A stretch of DNA of 64,000 nucleotides from NCBI GenBank assembly GCA_916613615.1, contig OU744721.1:82341060-82405059 (forward strand), read 5' to 3'. The notes under the pieces were generated by a model. The model did no database searches and was not told the DNA's origin. It saw only the letters and a program-made list of their open reading frames with translations. This document shows, one piece after another, positions 36,474 to 49,194 of the stretch. The DNA is from Steromphala cineraria. Lineage: Eukaryota; Mollusca; Gastropoda; Trochida; Trochidae. The position numbers and the translations under genes are program-made. The first letter of the stretch is position 1. Each line of letters starts with the position of its first letter.

Positions 36474-37576
36474 GTTGCTGGACATCTCCCACACTTTTGT
36501 GGTTAAAAGGCCCTTTTCAGGGCCATACAAATATCAAAAAAGAAAATTTTTACAATGCACGATTTCAGTCCGTTTGAGGGAAGATAATAGAGCAAACAAA
36601 TAAAGATATAAAGATCATCATCCCCTCAACCCACCCCACCCCAGCTCAAACCCCCTTACCCCTCAGTCTCACGTCATTCTCCTTAGCTTAAGCCTACTCC
36701 CCCGTCTTCTCACCATCCCCTCCCTTCTCATCAATCAACGGATCCTGCTAGAAAAATTTGGTCACTTTGAAAATCACAAAATACATGATTCAGTCCATGT
36801 GTAATTATTTTGATTGAAAATATGAATTATTCACATTCTTGCATACGGTCACCTAAGCAATCAATCTCTCCCGAAACCCCTTCTTTTATAATCTACTTCA
36901 CAGAAAACACTAAACATTCTAACTAGATGTTCAATATGATAATATTTTCAAAACACCAAATAAATCAATAAACCCCGTCATTAGATAAGTAAAGACTTTT
37001 AAATACACTGTATTGAATGTAGGTAGAAATTATATGATATCCGATTCCTTGTCACTAACGATGTGTTTTCACTCAACAATTAGCATGTTCCCGACTGCCA
37101 TCAAGGCTTGAGGAGTTACTTGCCCTTATCAAAGCACAGCTATTACCAACTCGTCAGAGGGGGAGATGTGTTCATGTAATCATATATTTGAACTTTTCGA
37201 CTTTTGAGTAGAGTGAACATGTTACAGATGATAGATTATGTAAGTGAAGAGTTTGTTCACTAGACAAAGAAAATAATTGACCATTAATAATGCCTACATT
37301 TTGATGAGATAGTTTGTTATGACAATATATGAAAAGCTGTTAACTGATTTAAGTATGGGAACATCGAGTGAGGTGAAGTGAGAAAAGGAGAATAATTCTG
37401 ATGGCAGTTTGTGAGTTGAGATGACATAGAGGGATTTTTGAGGAGAGATTCTTTGTGAATGTGTTGGTGTTATTTTGAAATTAGATGTGTTTGATGATAT
37501 ACAAATGTGTGAAATAAAAGTTTGGACTGAATGTTACAAGAACAATGCAATGAAGAAATAGGAGAGGAAAAAGTGA

Positions 37577-37696
37577 ATGCCTACAGCACCCGGTGTTCCC
37601 AGGCGGTCACCCATCCAAGTACTATCCGGGCCCGACGTTGCTTAACTTCGGTGATCGGACGAGAACCGGTGTTTTCAACGTGGTATGGCCGTAGGC
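37577..37696 (-). rRNA. 5S: 5S ribosomal RNA (5S-11)
   Basis: Full-length, matching the reference. Confidence 0.97.
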
Positions 37697-39084
37697 AGAG
37701 GAGAGGGGGAAAGTTAGGCTACATATAGCTGTGCCTGTGACACGCGATCGCTACAACCATTGTTTATAGTTTTCTACGGCATTTTCATTCCCCGCCTCAT
37801 TTGATAAGGCAAGGACTTCTCCAGCAAATTTGAAAATATTCATTCTTTTTAAAACCATAGCCTTATATCACGACTAGACGGTGAATACCGTGAGATGACG
37901 CCTGTGGGAAATAGATCCACTCGGCAGCGCTGTGTATGAGCCACGTGAGGACAGATTCAACAACACAAAACAAATGTGCAGGTCGCTCCCCGTGATTTTA
38001 ATTTTTCCATATTTTCTTTACCTTTCACGTTCGTCATATTGTATGTCCCCTGAGTATAATTCAAACCTGATGTTCGGGGAGTATATTTTTTATACAGGTT
38101 ACCCCCACCATGGGAGACACCGGTAGATACGACCTCGTGCTTACAGTGTGAGACTGGGAGGGGGTATAGGCCTATAGATGCTTGGGCGTGTTATTTCTTT
38201 ATCGTTTTGAAATAAATAAAATACGCCACTCAGTAAACAATCTAATGACACACATATTTTTTTACATTTCCACTCGGAAAACACACAAATAACAAAGCTC
38301 AGAATGTTATGTGTCCAGTGTATACCCAGGCCCGAATCTCACCGATCCTAGTGTAGACAGACAGAGAGCATCAGCGTTTTTTCTTTCTCTCCAAACACGG
38401 GCCATGAGTTACAAATTAAACTTTTTTATTAACATAAAGCAAAAACACTAAACAGGAGTTACTTTAACTCGGGTGTGTAGTATTATCGATGTGATTAGGA
38501 CGTTAAACTGCTCAAGAAATATACATGCATGTAGAGGCCCGAGTCTGTAATGGCGACTGCCGAGTGAGACGTGTTTCATTGTCTGTGTTTGAAGAGTTAT
38601 AAACGTCATAATATCCACAAAATTACCCATCTTAGCACATTATTTTATGCATTAATGTTTTGGCGACAATTTGCAAGGATTTTATAAGTTGAAAATTGAT
38701 GCGCGTTGTTGTAGATGGCATTTGAAACTTAAGAATGGTGATTTCATAAGTGAGTGGTCTCGTCTGTTTTAATCACACAATATTTATTTTCTTTCAAAGG
38801 TCATATTATCTGGTATGGATGTGTAGGTAAATGATTTTTCTATCAATCACAATAGACATATTGCTTGTAAAGCGTCGCTAAAGAGCGCAAAGCAACTTTT
38901 AAGTACATTAGAAAACACACACAAATGCACACTCTCATATCTGACTGGAGAGGGGTAGGTGGCTTTCTTCGACGTCCGCACTCAGGCCTCTAAGCAGCGC
39001 ACGGCTGACCAGCGGTCATTCGCTCGCTGTAGCTCACACTCGCAAGTTGACTCCCGCTGTCTCCTGACTCTACACAAGACGACC

Positions 39085-39657
39085 ATGGCCGATACTGCTG
39101 CTCCCGCACCCGTGAAGACCCCCAAGAAGAAGACTGTCTCCAAACCCAAGAAGGTGGCATCCCATCCAACCTACCTCGAGATGGTACAGAAAGCTGTTGC
39201 CGCATTGAAGGAGAGGGGCGGCTCTTCACGTCAGGCTCTTCTCAAGTACATCATGAGCAACTACAAAGTTGGTGAAAACTCAACTGCTATCAACGCCCGT
39301 CTCAAGACTGCCCTGAGAAATGGAGTGAAGAACGGCGCCTTGAAACAGTCTAAGGGAACTGGTGCTGCTGGCTCCTTCCGCTTGGGTGAGGTGAAGAAAG
39401 CTGACAAACCAAAGAAAGCTAAGGCCGCTGCTAAGCCAAAGAAAGCAGCAAAGTCACCTAAGAAAGTGAAGAAGCCCACCGCCGCGAAGAAACCCAAGAC
39501 TGCTGCCAAGAAAGCTGCCAAGTCTCCAAAGAAGGTGAAGGCTGCCGCCAAGCCCAAGAAGGTGAAAACCCCAAAGAAAGCAAAGACTGCTGCCGCCAAG
39601 CCCAAGAAGGTTAAAACCCCAAAGAAGAAGGCCGCCGCCAAGCCAAAGAAGGTTTAA
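39085..39657 (+). CDS. H1: Linker histone H1 (H1-12), A190V
   Basis: The last residue is Val (GTT) instead of Ala. It also has silent GCG at codon 134 and GTT at codon 176; the latter recurs in H1-14 but not in H1-13. The changes leave all motifs intact. Stem-loop at 39693-39708. Confidence 0.96.
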   Translation: MADTAAPAPVKTPKKKTVSKPKKVASHPTYLEMVQKAVAALKERGGSSRQALLKYIMSNYKVGENSTAINARLKTALRNGVKNGALKQSKGTGAAGSFRLGEVKKADKPKKAKAAAKPKKAAKSPKKVKKPTAAKKPKTAAKKAAKSPKKVKAAAKPKKVKTPKKAKTAAAKPKKVKTPKKKAAAKPKKV

Positions 39658-40757
39658 GTTGCTGGACATCTCCCACACTTTTGTGGTTAAAAGGCCCTTT
39701 TCAGGGCCATACAAATATCAAAAAAGAAAATTTTTACAATGCACGATTTCAGTCCGTTTGAGGGAAGATAATAGAGCAAACAAATAAAGATATAAAGATC
39801 ATCATCCCCTCAACCCACCCCACCCCAGCTCAAACCCCTTACCCCTCAGTCTCACGTCATTCTCCTTAGCTTAAGCCTACTCCCCCGTCTTCTCACCATC
39901 CCCTCCCTTCTCATCAATCAACGGATCCTGCTAGAAAAATTTGGTCACTTTGAAAATCACAAAATACATGATTCAGTCCATGTGTAATTATTTTGATTGA
40001 AAATATGAATTATTCACATTCTTGCATACAAATTTAAGCAATCAATCTCTCCCGAAACCCCTTCTTTTATAATCTACTTCACAGAAAACACTAAACATTC
40101 TAACTAGATGTTCAATATGATAATATTTTCAAAACACCAAATAAATCAATAAACCCCGTCATTAGATAAGTAAAGACTTTTAAATACACTGTATTGATTG
40201 TAGGTAGAAATTATATGATATCCGATTCCTTGTCACTAACGATGTGTTTTCACTCAACAATTAGCATGTTCCCGACTGCCATCAAGGCTTGAGGAGTTAC
40301 TTGCCCTTATCAAAGCACAGCTATTACCAACTCGTCAGAGGGGGAGATGTGTTCATGTAATCATATATTTGAACTTTTCGACTTTTGAGTAGAGTGAACA
40401 TGTTACAGATGATAGATTATGTAAGTGAAGAGTTTGTTCACTAGACAAAGAAAATAATTGACCATTAATAATGCCTACATTTTGATGAGATAGTTTGTTA
40501 TGACAATATATGAAAAGCTGTTAACTGATTTAAGTATGGGAACATCGAGTGAGGTGAAGTGAGAAAAGGAGAATAATTCTGATGGCAGTTTGTGAGTTGA
40601 GATGACATAGAGGGATTTTTGAGGAGAGATTCTTTGTGAATGTGTTGGTGTTATTTTGAAATTAGATGTGTTTGATGATATACAAATGTGTGAAATAAAA
40701 GTTTGGACTGAATGTTACAAGAACAATGCAATGAAGAAATAGGAGAGGAAAAAGTGA

Positions 40758-40877
40758 ATGCCTACAGCACCCGGTGTTCCCAGGCGGTCACCCATCCAAG
40801 TACTATCCGGGCCCGACGTTGCTTAACTTCGGTGATCGGACGAGAACCGGTGTTTTCAACGTGGTATGGCCGTAGGC
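40758..40877 (-). rRNA. 5S: 5S ribosomal RNA (5S-12)
   Basis: Full-length, matching the reference. Confidence 0.97.
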
Positions 40878-42264
40878 AGAGGAGAGGGGGAAAGTTAGGC
40901 TACATATAGCTGTGCCTGTGACACGCGATCGCTACAACCATTGTTTATAGTTTTCTACGGCATTTTCATTCCCCGCTCATTTGATAAGGCAAGGACTTCT
41001 CCAGCAAATTTGAAAATATTCATTCTTTTTAAAACCATAGCCTTATATCACGACTAGACGGTGAATACCGTGAGATGACGCCTGTGGGAAATAGATCCAC
41101 TTGGCAGCGCTGTGTATGAGCCACGTGAGGACAGATTCAACAACACAAAACAAATGTGCAGGTCGCTCCCCGTGATTTTAATTTTTCCATATTTTCTTTA
41201 CCTTTCACGTTCGTCATATTGTATGTCCCCTGAGTATAATTCAAACCTGATGTTCGGGGAGTATATTTTTTATACAGGTTACCCCCACCATGGGAGACAC
41301 CGGTAGATACGACCTCGTGCTTACAGTGTGAGACTGGAAGGGGGTATAGGCCTATAGATGCTTGGGCGTGTTATTTCTTTATCGTTTTGAAATAAATAAA
41401 ATACGCCACTCAGTAAACAATCTAATGACACACATATTTTTTTACATTTCCACTCGGAAAACACACAAATAACAAAGCTCAGAATGTTATGTGTCCAGTG
41501 TATACCCAGGCCCGAATCTCACCGATCCTAGTGTAGACAGACAGAGAGCATCAGCGTTTTTTCTTTCTCTCCAAACACGGGCCATGAGTTACAAATTAAA
41601 CTTTTTTATTAACATAAAGCAAAAACACTAAACAGGAGTTACTTTAACTCGGGTGTGTAGTATTATCGATGTGATTAGGACGTTAAACTGCTCAAGAAAT
41701 ATACATGCATGTAGAGGCCCGAGTCTGTAATGGCGACTGCCGAGTGAGACGTGTTTCATTGTCTGTGTTTGAAGAGTTATAAACGTCATAATATCCACAA
41801 AATTACCCATCTTAGCACATTATTTTATGCATTAATGTTTTGGCGACAATTTGCAAGGATTTTATAAGTTGAAAATTGATGCGCGTTGTTGTAGATGGCA
41901 TTTGAAACTTAAGAATGGTGATTTCATAAGTGAGTGGTCTCGTCTGTTTTAATCACACAATATTTATTTTCTTTCAAAGGTCATATTATCTGGTATGGAT
42001 GTGTAGGTAAATGATTTTTCTATCAATCACAATAGACATATTGCTTGTAAAGCGTCGCTAAAGAGCGCAAAGCAACTTTTAAGTACATTAGAAAACACAC
42101 ACAAATGCACACTCTCATATCTGACTGGAGAGGGGTAGGTGGCTTTCTTCGACGTCCGCACTCAGGCCTCTAAGCAGCGCACGGCTGACCAGCGGTCATT
42201 CGCTCGCTGTAGCTCACACTCGCAAGTTGACTCCCGCTGTCTCCTGACTCTACACAAGACGACC

Positions 42265-42837
42265 ATGGCCGATACTGCTGCTCCCGCACCCGTGAAGACC
42301 CCCAAGAAGAAGACTGTCTCCAAACCCAAGAAGGTGGCATCCCATCCAACCTACCTCGAGATGGTACAGAAAGCTGTTGCCGCATTGAAGGAGAGGGGCG
42401 GCTCTTCACGTCAGGCTCTTCTCAAGTAAATCATGAGCAACTACAAAGTTGGTGAAAACTCAACTGCTATCAACGCCCGTTTCAAGACTGCCCTGAGAAA
42501 TGGAGTGAAGAACGGCGCCTTGAAACAGTCTAAGGGAACTGGTGCTGCTGGCTCCTTCCGCTTGGGTGAGGTGAAGAAAGCTGACAAACCAAAGAAAGCT
42601 AAGGCCGCTGCTAAGCCAAAGAAAGCAGCAAAGTCACCTAAGAAAGTGAAGAAGCCCACCGCCGCCAAGAAACCCAAGACTGCTGCCAAGAAAGCTGCCA
42701 AGTCTCCAAAGAAGGTGAAGGCTGCCGCCAAGCCCAAGAAGGTGAAAACCCCAAAGAAAGCAAAGACTGCTGCCGCCAAGCCCAAGAAGGTGAAAACCCC
42801 AAAGAAGAAGGCCGCCGCCAAGCCAAAGAAGGCTTAA
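42265..42837 (+). pseudogene. H1: Histone H1-13, nonsense mutation at codon 55
   Basis: TAC (Tyr55) has become TAA at 42427-42429, ending translation after 54 residues, within the second helix of the globular domain; no DNA-binding domain or tail would be made. The rest of the reading frame is still open to the normal stop and also carries L73F (TTC). Promoter and stem-loop (42873-42888) look intact, so it may still be transcribed. Restart at Met57 would give a protein without helix 1. Confidence 0.93.
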
Positions 42838-43932
42838 GTTGCTGGACATCTCCCACACTTTTGTGGTTAAAAGGCCCTTTTCAGGGCCATACAAATATCA
42901 AAAAAGAAAATTTTTACAATGCACGATTTCAGTCCGTTTGAGGGAAGATAATAGAGCAAACAAATAAAGATATAAAGATCATCATCCCCTCAACCCACCC
43001 CACCCCAGCTCAAACCCCTTACCCCTCAGTCTCACGTCATTCTCCTTAGCTTAAGCCTACTCCCCCGTCTTCTCACCATCCCCTCCCTTCTCATCAATCA
43101 ACGGATCCTGCTAGAAAAATTTGGTCACTTTGAAAATCACAAAATACATGATTCAGTCCATGTGTAATTATTTTGATTGAAAATATGAATTATTCACATT
43201 CTTGCATACGGTCACCTAAGCAATCAATCTCTCCCGAAACCCCTTCTTTTATAATCTACTTCACAGAAAACACTAAACATTCTAAGTAGATGTTCAATAT
43301 GATAATATTTTCAAAACACCAAATAAATCAATAAACCCCGTCATTAGATAAGTAAAGACTTTTAAATACACTGTATTGATTGTAGGTAGAAATTATATGA
43401 TATCCGATTCCTTGTCACTAACGATGTGTTTTCACTCAACAATTAGCATGTTCCCGACTGCCATCAAGGCTTGAGGAGTTACTTGCCCTTATCAAAGCAC
43501 AGCTATTACCAACTCGTCAGAGGGGGAGATGTGTTCATGTAATCATATATTTGAACTTTTCGACTTTTGAGTAGAGTGAACATGTTACAGATGATAGATT
43601 ATGTAAGTGAAGAGTTTGTTCACTAGACAAAGAAAATAATTGACCATTAATAATGCCTACATTTTGATGAGATAGTTTGTTATGACAATATATGAAAAGC
43701 TGTTAACTGATTTAAGTATGGGAACATCGAGTGAGGTGAAGTGAGAAAAGGAGAATAATTCTGATGGCAGTTTGTGAGTTGAGATGACATAGAGGGATTT
43801 TTGAGGAGAGATTCTTTGTGAATGTGTTGGTGTTATTTTGAAATTAGATGTGTTTGATGATATACAAATGTGTGAAATAAAAGTTTGGACTGAATGTTAC
43901 AAGAACAATGCAATGAAGAAATAGGAGAGAAT

Positions 43933-44050
43933 GCCTACAGCACCCGGTGTTCCCAGGCGGTCACCCATCCAAGTACTATCCGGGCCCGACGTTGCTTAAC
44001 TTCGGTGATCGGACGAGAACCGGTGTTTTCAACGTGGTATGGCCGTAGGC
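43933..44050 (-). rRNA. 5S: 5S ribosomal RNA (5S-13), terminator deleted
   Basis: All 118 nt of the mature sequence are present, but a 9-bp deletion just past the 3' end (GGAGAGAATGCC for GGAGAGGAAAAAGTGAATGCC) removes the T5 run. The next run of four T on the transcript is about 50 nt further on, at 43879-43882. Confidence 0.95.
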
Positions 44051-45438
44051 AGAGGAGAGGGGGAAAGTTAGGCTACATATAGCTGTGCCTGTGACACGCG
44101 ATCGCTACAACCATTGTTTATAGTTTTCTACGGCATTTTCATTTCCCGCCTCATTTGATAAGGCAAGGACTTCTCCAGCAAATTTGAAAATATTCATTCT
44201 TTTTAAAACCATAGCCTTATATCACGACTAGACGGTGAATACCGTGAGATGACGCCTGTGGGAAATAGATCCACTCGGCAGCGCTGTGTATGAGCCACGT
44301 GAGGACAGATTCAACAACACAAAACAAATGTGCAGGTCGCTCCCCGTGATTTTAATTTTTCCATATTTTCTTTACCTTTCACGTTCGTCATATTGTATGT
44401 CCCCTGAGTATAATTCAAACCTGATGTTCGGGGAGTATATTTTATATACAGGTTACCCCCACCATGGGAGACACCGGTAGATACGACCTCGTGCTTACAG
44501 TGTGAGACTGGGAGGGGGTATAGGCCTATAGATGCTTGGGCGTGTTATTTCTTTATCGTTTTGAAATAAATAAAATACGCCACTCAGTAAACAATCTAAT
44601 GACACACATATTTTTTTACATTTCCACTCGGAAAACACACAAATAACAAAGCTCAGAATGTTATGTGTCCAGTGTATACCCAGGCCCGAATCTCACCGAT
44701 CCTAGTGTAGACAGACAGAGAGCATCAGCGTTTTTTCTTTCTCTCCAAACACGGGCCATGAGTTACAAATTAAACTTTTTTATTAACATAAAGCAAAAAC
44801 ACTAAACAGGAGTTACTTTAACTCGGGTGTGTAGTATTATCGATGTGATTAGGACGTTAAACTGCTCAAGAAATATACATGCATGTAGAGGCCCGAGTCT
44901 GTAATGGCGACTGCCGAGTGAGACGTGTTTCATTGTCTGTGTTTGAAGAGTTATAAACGTCATAATATCCACAAAATTACCCATCTTAGCACATTATTTT
45001 ATGCATTAATGTTTTGGCGACAATTTGCAAGGATTTTATAAGTTGAAAATTGATGCGCGTTGTTGTAGATGGCATTTGAAACTTAAGAATGGTGATTTCA
45101 TAAGTGAGTGGTCTCGTCTGTTTTAATCACACAATATTTATTTTCTTTCAAAGGTCATATTATCTGGTATGGATGTGTAGGTAAATGATTTTTCTATCAA
45201 TCACAATAGACATATTGCTTGTAAAGCGTCGCTAAAGAGCGCAAAGCAACTTTTAAGTACATTAGAAAACACACACAAATGCACACTCTCATATCTGACT
45301 GGAGAGGGGTAGGTGGCTTTCTTCGACGTCCGCACTCAGGCCTCTAAGCAGCGCACGGCTGACCAGCGGTCATTCGCTCGCTGTAGCTCACACTCGCAAG
45401 TTGACTCCCGCTTTCTCCTGACTCTACACAAGACGACC

Positions 45439-46011
45439 ATGGCCGATACTGCTGCTCCCGCACCCGTGAAGACCCCCAAGAAGAAGACTGTCTCCAAACC
45501 CAAGAAGGTGGCATCCCATCCAACCTACCTCGAGATGGTACAGAAAGCTGTTGCCGCATTGAAGGAGAGGGGCGGCTCTTCACGTCAGGCTCTTCTCAAG
45601 TACATCATGAGCAACTACAAAGTTGGTGAAAACTCAACTGCTATCAACGCCCGTCTCAAGACTGCCCTGAGAAATGGAGTGAAGAACGGCGCCTTGAAAC
45701 AGTCTAAGGGAACTGGTGCTGCTGGCTCCTTCCGCTTGGGTGAGGTGAAGAAAGCTGACAAACCAAAGAAAGCTAAGGCCGCTGCTAAGCCAAAGAAAGC
45801 AGCAAAGTCACCTAAGAAAGTGAAGAAGCCCACCGCCGCCAAGAAACCCAAGACTGCTGCCAAGAAAGCTGCCAAGTCTCCAAAGAAGGTGAAGGCTGCC
45901 GCCAAGCCCAAGAAGGTGAAAACCCAAAAGAAAGCAAAGACTGCTGCCGCCAAGCCCAAGAAGGTTAAAACCCCAAAGAAGAAGGCCGCCGCCAAGCCAA
46001 AGAAGGCTTAA
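45439..46011 (+). CDS. H1: Linker histone H1 (H1-14), P163Q
   Basis: Pro163 (CCA) is Gln (CAA), which destroys one tail TPKK motif (162-165). Silent GTT at codon 176 is shared with H1-12. The leader has CGCTTTCTCC for CGCTGTCTCC. Stem-loop at 46047-46062. Confidence 0.96.
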   Translation: MADTAAPAPVKTPKKKTVSKPKKVASHPTYLEMVQKAVAALKERGGSSRQALLKYIMSNYKVGENSTAINARLKTALRNGVKNGALKQSKGTGAAGSFRLGEVKKADKPKKAKAAAKPKKAAKSPKKVKKPTAAKKPKTAAKKAAKSPKKVKAAAKPKKVKTQKKAKTAAAKPKKVKTPKKKAAAKPKKA

Positions 46012-47113
46012 GTTGCTGGACATCTCCCACACTTTTGTGGTTAAAAGGCCCTTTTCAGGGCCATACAAATATCAAAAAAGAAAATTTTTACAATGCACGA
46101 TTTCAGTCCGTTTGAGGGAAGATAATAGAGCAAACAAATAAAGATATAAAGATCATCATCCCCTCAACCCACCCCACCCCAGCTCAAACCCCTTACCCCT
46201 CAGTCTCACGTCATTCTCCTTAGCTTAAGCCTACTCCCCCGTCTTCTCACCATCCCCTCCCTTCTCATCAATCAACGGATCCTGCTAGAAAAATTTGGTC
46301 ACTTTGAAAATCACAAAATACATGATTCAGTCCATGTGTAATTATTTTGATTGAAAATATGAATTATTCACATTCTTGCATACGGTCACCTAAGCAATCA
46401 ATCTCTCCCGAAACCCCTTCTTTTATAATCTACTTCACAGAAAACACTAAACATTCTAACTAGATGTTCAATATGATAATATTTTCAAAACACCAAATAA
46501 ATCAATAAACCCCGTCATTAGATAAGTAAAGACTTTTAAATACACTGTATTGATTGTAGGTAGAAATTATATGATATCCGATTCCTTGTCACTAACGATG
46601 TGTTTTCACTCAACAATTAGCATGTTCCCGACTGCCATCAAGGCTTGAGGAGTTACTTGCCCTTATCAAAGCACAGCTATTACCAACTCGTCAGAGGGGG
46701 AGATGTGTTCATGTAATCATATATTTGAACTTTTCGACTTTTGAGTAGAGTGAACATGTTACAGATGATAGATTATGTAAGTGAAGAGTTTGTTCACTAG
46801 ACAAAGAAAATAATTGACCATTAATAATGCCTACATTTTGATGAGATAGTTTGTTATGACAATATATGAAAAGCTGTTAACTGATTTAAGTATGGGAACA
46901 TCGAGTGAGGTGAAGTGAGAAAAGGAGAATAATTCTGATGGCAGTTTGTGAGTTGAGATGACATAGAGGGATTTTTGAGGAGAGATTCTTTGTGAATGTG
47001 TTGGTGTTATTTTGAAATTAGATGTGTTTGATGATATACAAATGTGTGAAATAAAAGTTTGGACTGAATGTTACAAGAACAATGCAATGAAGAAATAGGA
47101 GAGGAAAAAGTGA

Positions 47114-47233
47114 ATGCCTACAGCACCCGGTGTTCCCAGGCGGTCACCCATCCAAGTACTATCCGGGCCCGACGTTGCTTAACTTCGGTGATCGGACGAG
47201 AACCGGTGTTTTCAACGTGGTATGGCCGTAGGC
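47114..47233 (-). rRNA. 5S: 5S ribosomal RNA (5S-14)
   Basis: Full-length, matching the reference. Confidence 0.97.
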
Positions 47234-48621
47234 AGAGGAGAGGGGGAAAGTTAGGCTACATATAGCTGTGCCTGTGACACGCGATCGCTACAACCATTGT
47301 TTATAGTTTTCTACGGCATTTTCATTCCCCGCCTCATTTGATAAGGCAAGGACTTCTCCAGCAAATTTGAAAATATTCATTCTTTTTAAAACCATAGCCT
47401 TATATCACGACTAGACGGTGAATACCGTGAGATGACGCCTGTGGGAAATAGATCCACTCGGCAGCGCTGTGTATGAGCCACGTGAGGACAGATTCAACAA
47501 CACAAAACAAATGTGCAGGTCGCTCCCCGTGATTTTAATTTTTCCATATTTTCTTTACCTTTCACGTTCGTCATATTGTATGTCCCCTGAGTATAATTCA
47601 AACCTGATGTTCGGGGAGTATATTTTTTATACAGGTTACCCCCACCATGGGAGACACCGGTAGATACGACCTCGTGCTTACAGTGTGAGACTGGGAGGGG
47701 GTATAGGCCTATAGATGCTTGGGCGTGTTATTTCTTTATCGTTTTGAAATAAATAAAATACGCCACTCAGTAAACAATCTAATGACACACATATTTTTTT
47801 ACATTTCCACTCGGAAAACACACAAATAACAAAGCTCAGAATGTTATGTGTCCAGTGTATACCCAGGCCCGAATCTCACCGATCCTAGTGTAGACAGACA
47901 GAGAGCATCAGCGTTTTTTCTTTCTCTCCAAACACGGGCCATGAGTTACAAATTAAACTTTTTTATTAACATAAAGCAAAAACACTAAACAGGAGTTACT
48001 TTAACTCGGGTGTGTAGTATTATCGATGTGATTAGGACGTTAAACTGCTCAAGAAATATACATGCATGTAGAGGCCCGAGTCTGTAATGGCGACTGCCGA
48101 GTGAGACGTGTTTCATTGTCTGTGTTTGAAGAGTTATAAACGTCATAATATCCACAAAATTACCCATCTTAGCACATTATTTTATGCATTAATGTTTTGG
48201 CGACAATTTGCAAGGATTTTATAAGTTGAAAATTGATGCGCGTTGTTGTAGATGGCATTTGAAACTTAAGAATGGTGATTTCATAAGTGAGTGGTCTCGT
48301 CTGTTTTAATCACACAATATTTATTTTCTTTCAAAGGTCATATTATCTGGTATGGATGTGTAGGTAAATGATTTTTCTATCAATCACAATAGACATATTG
48401 CTTGTAAAGCGTCGCTAAAGAGCGCAAAGCAACTTTTAAGTACATTAGAAAACACACACAAATGCACACTCTCATATCTGACTGGAGAGGGGTAGGTGGC
48501 TTTCTTCGACGTCCGCACTCAGGCCTCTAAGCAGCGCACGGCTGACCAGCGGTCATTCGCTCGCTGTAGCTCACACTCGCAAGTTGACTCCCGCTGTCTC
48601 CTGACTCTACACAAGACGACC

Positions 48622-49194
48622 ATGGCCGATACTGCTGCTCCCGCACCCGTGAAGACCCCCAAGAAGAAGACTGTCTCCAAACCCAAGAAGGTGGCATCCC
48701 ATCCAACCTACCTCGAGATGGTACAGAAAGCTGTTGCCGCATTGAAGGAGAGGGGCGGCTCTTCACGTCAGGCTCTTCTCAAGTACATCATGAGCAACTA
48801 CAAAGTTGGTGAAAACTCAACTGCTATCAACGCCCGTCTCAAGACTGCCCTGAGAAATGGAGTGAAGAACGGCGCCTTGAAACAGTCTAAGGGAACTGGT
48901 GCTGCTGGCTCCTTCCGCTTGGGTGGGGTGAAGAAAGCTGACAAACCAAAGAAAGCTAAGGCCGCTGCTAAGCCAAAGAAAGCAGCAAAGTCACCTAAGA
49001 AAGTGAAGAAGCCCACCGCCGCCAAGAAACCCAAGACTGCTGCCAAGAAAGCTGCCAAGTCTCCAAAGAAGGTGAAGGCTGCCGCCAAGCCCAAGAAGGT
49101 GAAAACCCAAAAGAAAGCAAAGACTGCTGCCGCCAAGCCCAAGAAGGTGAAAACCCCAAAGAAGAAGGCCGCCGCCAAGCCAAAGAAGGCTTAA
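48622..49194 (+). CDS. H1: Linker histone H1 (H1-15), E102G and P163Q
   Basis: Glu102, at the junction of globular domain and tail, is Gly (GGG). P163Q is shared with the neighbouring H1-14, but the GTT at codon 176 is not. Stem-loop at 49230-49245. Confidence 0.96.
   Translation: MADTAAPAPVKTPKKKTVSKPKKVASHPTYLEMVQKAVAALKERGGSSRQALLKYIMSNYKVGENSTAINARLKTALRNGVKNGALKQSKGTGAAGSFRLGGVKKADKPKKAKAAAKPKKAAKSPKKVKKPTAAKKPKTAAKKAAKSPKKVKAAAKPKKVKTQKKAKTAAAKPKKVKTPKKKAAAKPKKA

Larger units (their letters stand above)
34513..37696. repeat. Unit 11 (subtype B)
   Basis: 3,184 bp. Shares the extra C and ATTGAATGTAGG with unit 10, which marks a recent duplication or conversion. It has a private TTTATGTACAGG in the divergent spacer. 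Confidence 0.9.
37697..40877. repeat. Unit 12 (subtype B)
   Basis: 3,181 bp. In the convergent spacer GCATACGGTCACCTAAGC is replaced by GCATACAAATTTAAGC (about 40024-40039), a 2-bp shorter patch not explained by single-base change. The divergent spacer has ATATTTTTTATAC, shared with units 13 and 15. Confidence 0.9.
40878..44050. repeat. Unit 13 (subtype B)
   Basis: 3,173 bp, short because of a 9-bp loss beside 5S-13 and the A-like CCCCGCTC form near its start. It has a CACTTGGCAG variant at about 41099 and the A-type CATTCTAAGTAG in the convergent spacer (43281 region). Confidence 0.9.
44051..47233. repeat. Unit 14 (subtype B)
   Basis: 3,183 bp. Has CATTTCCCGCC for CATTCCCCGCC near 44141; otherwise standard spacers. 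Confidence 0.9.
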
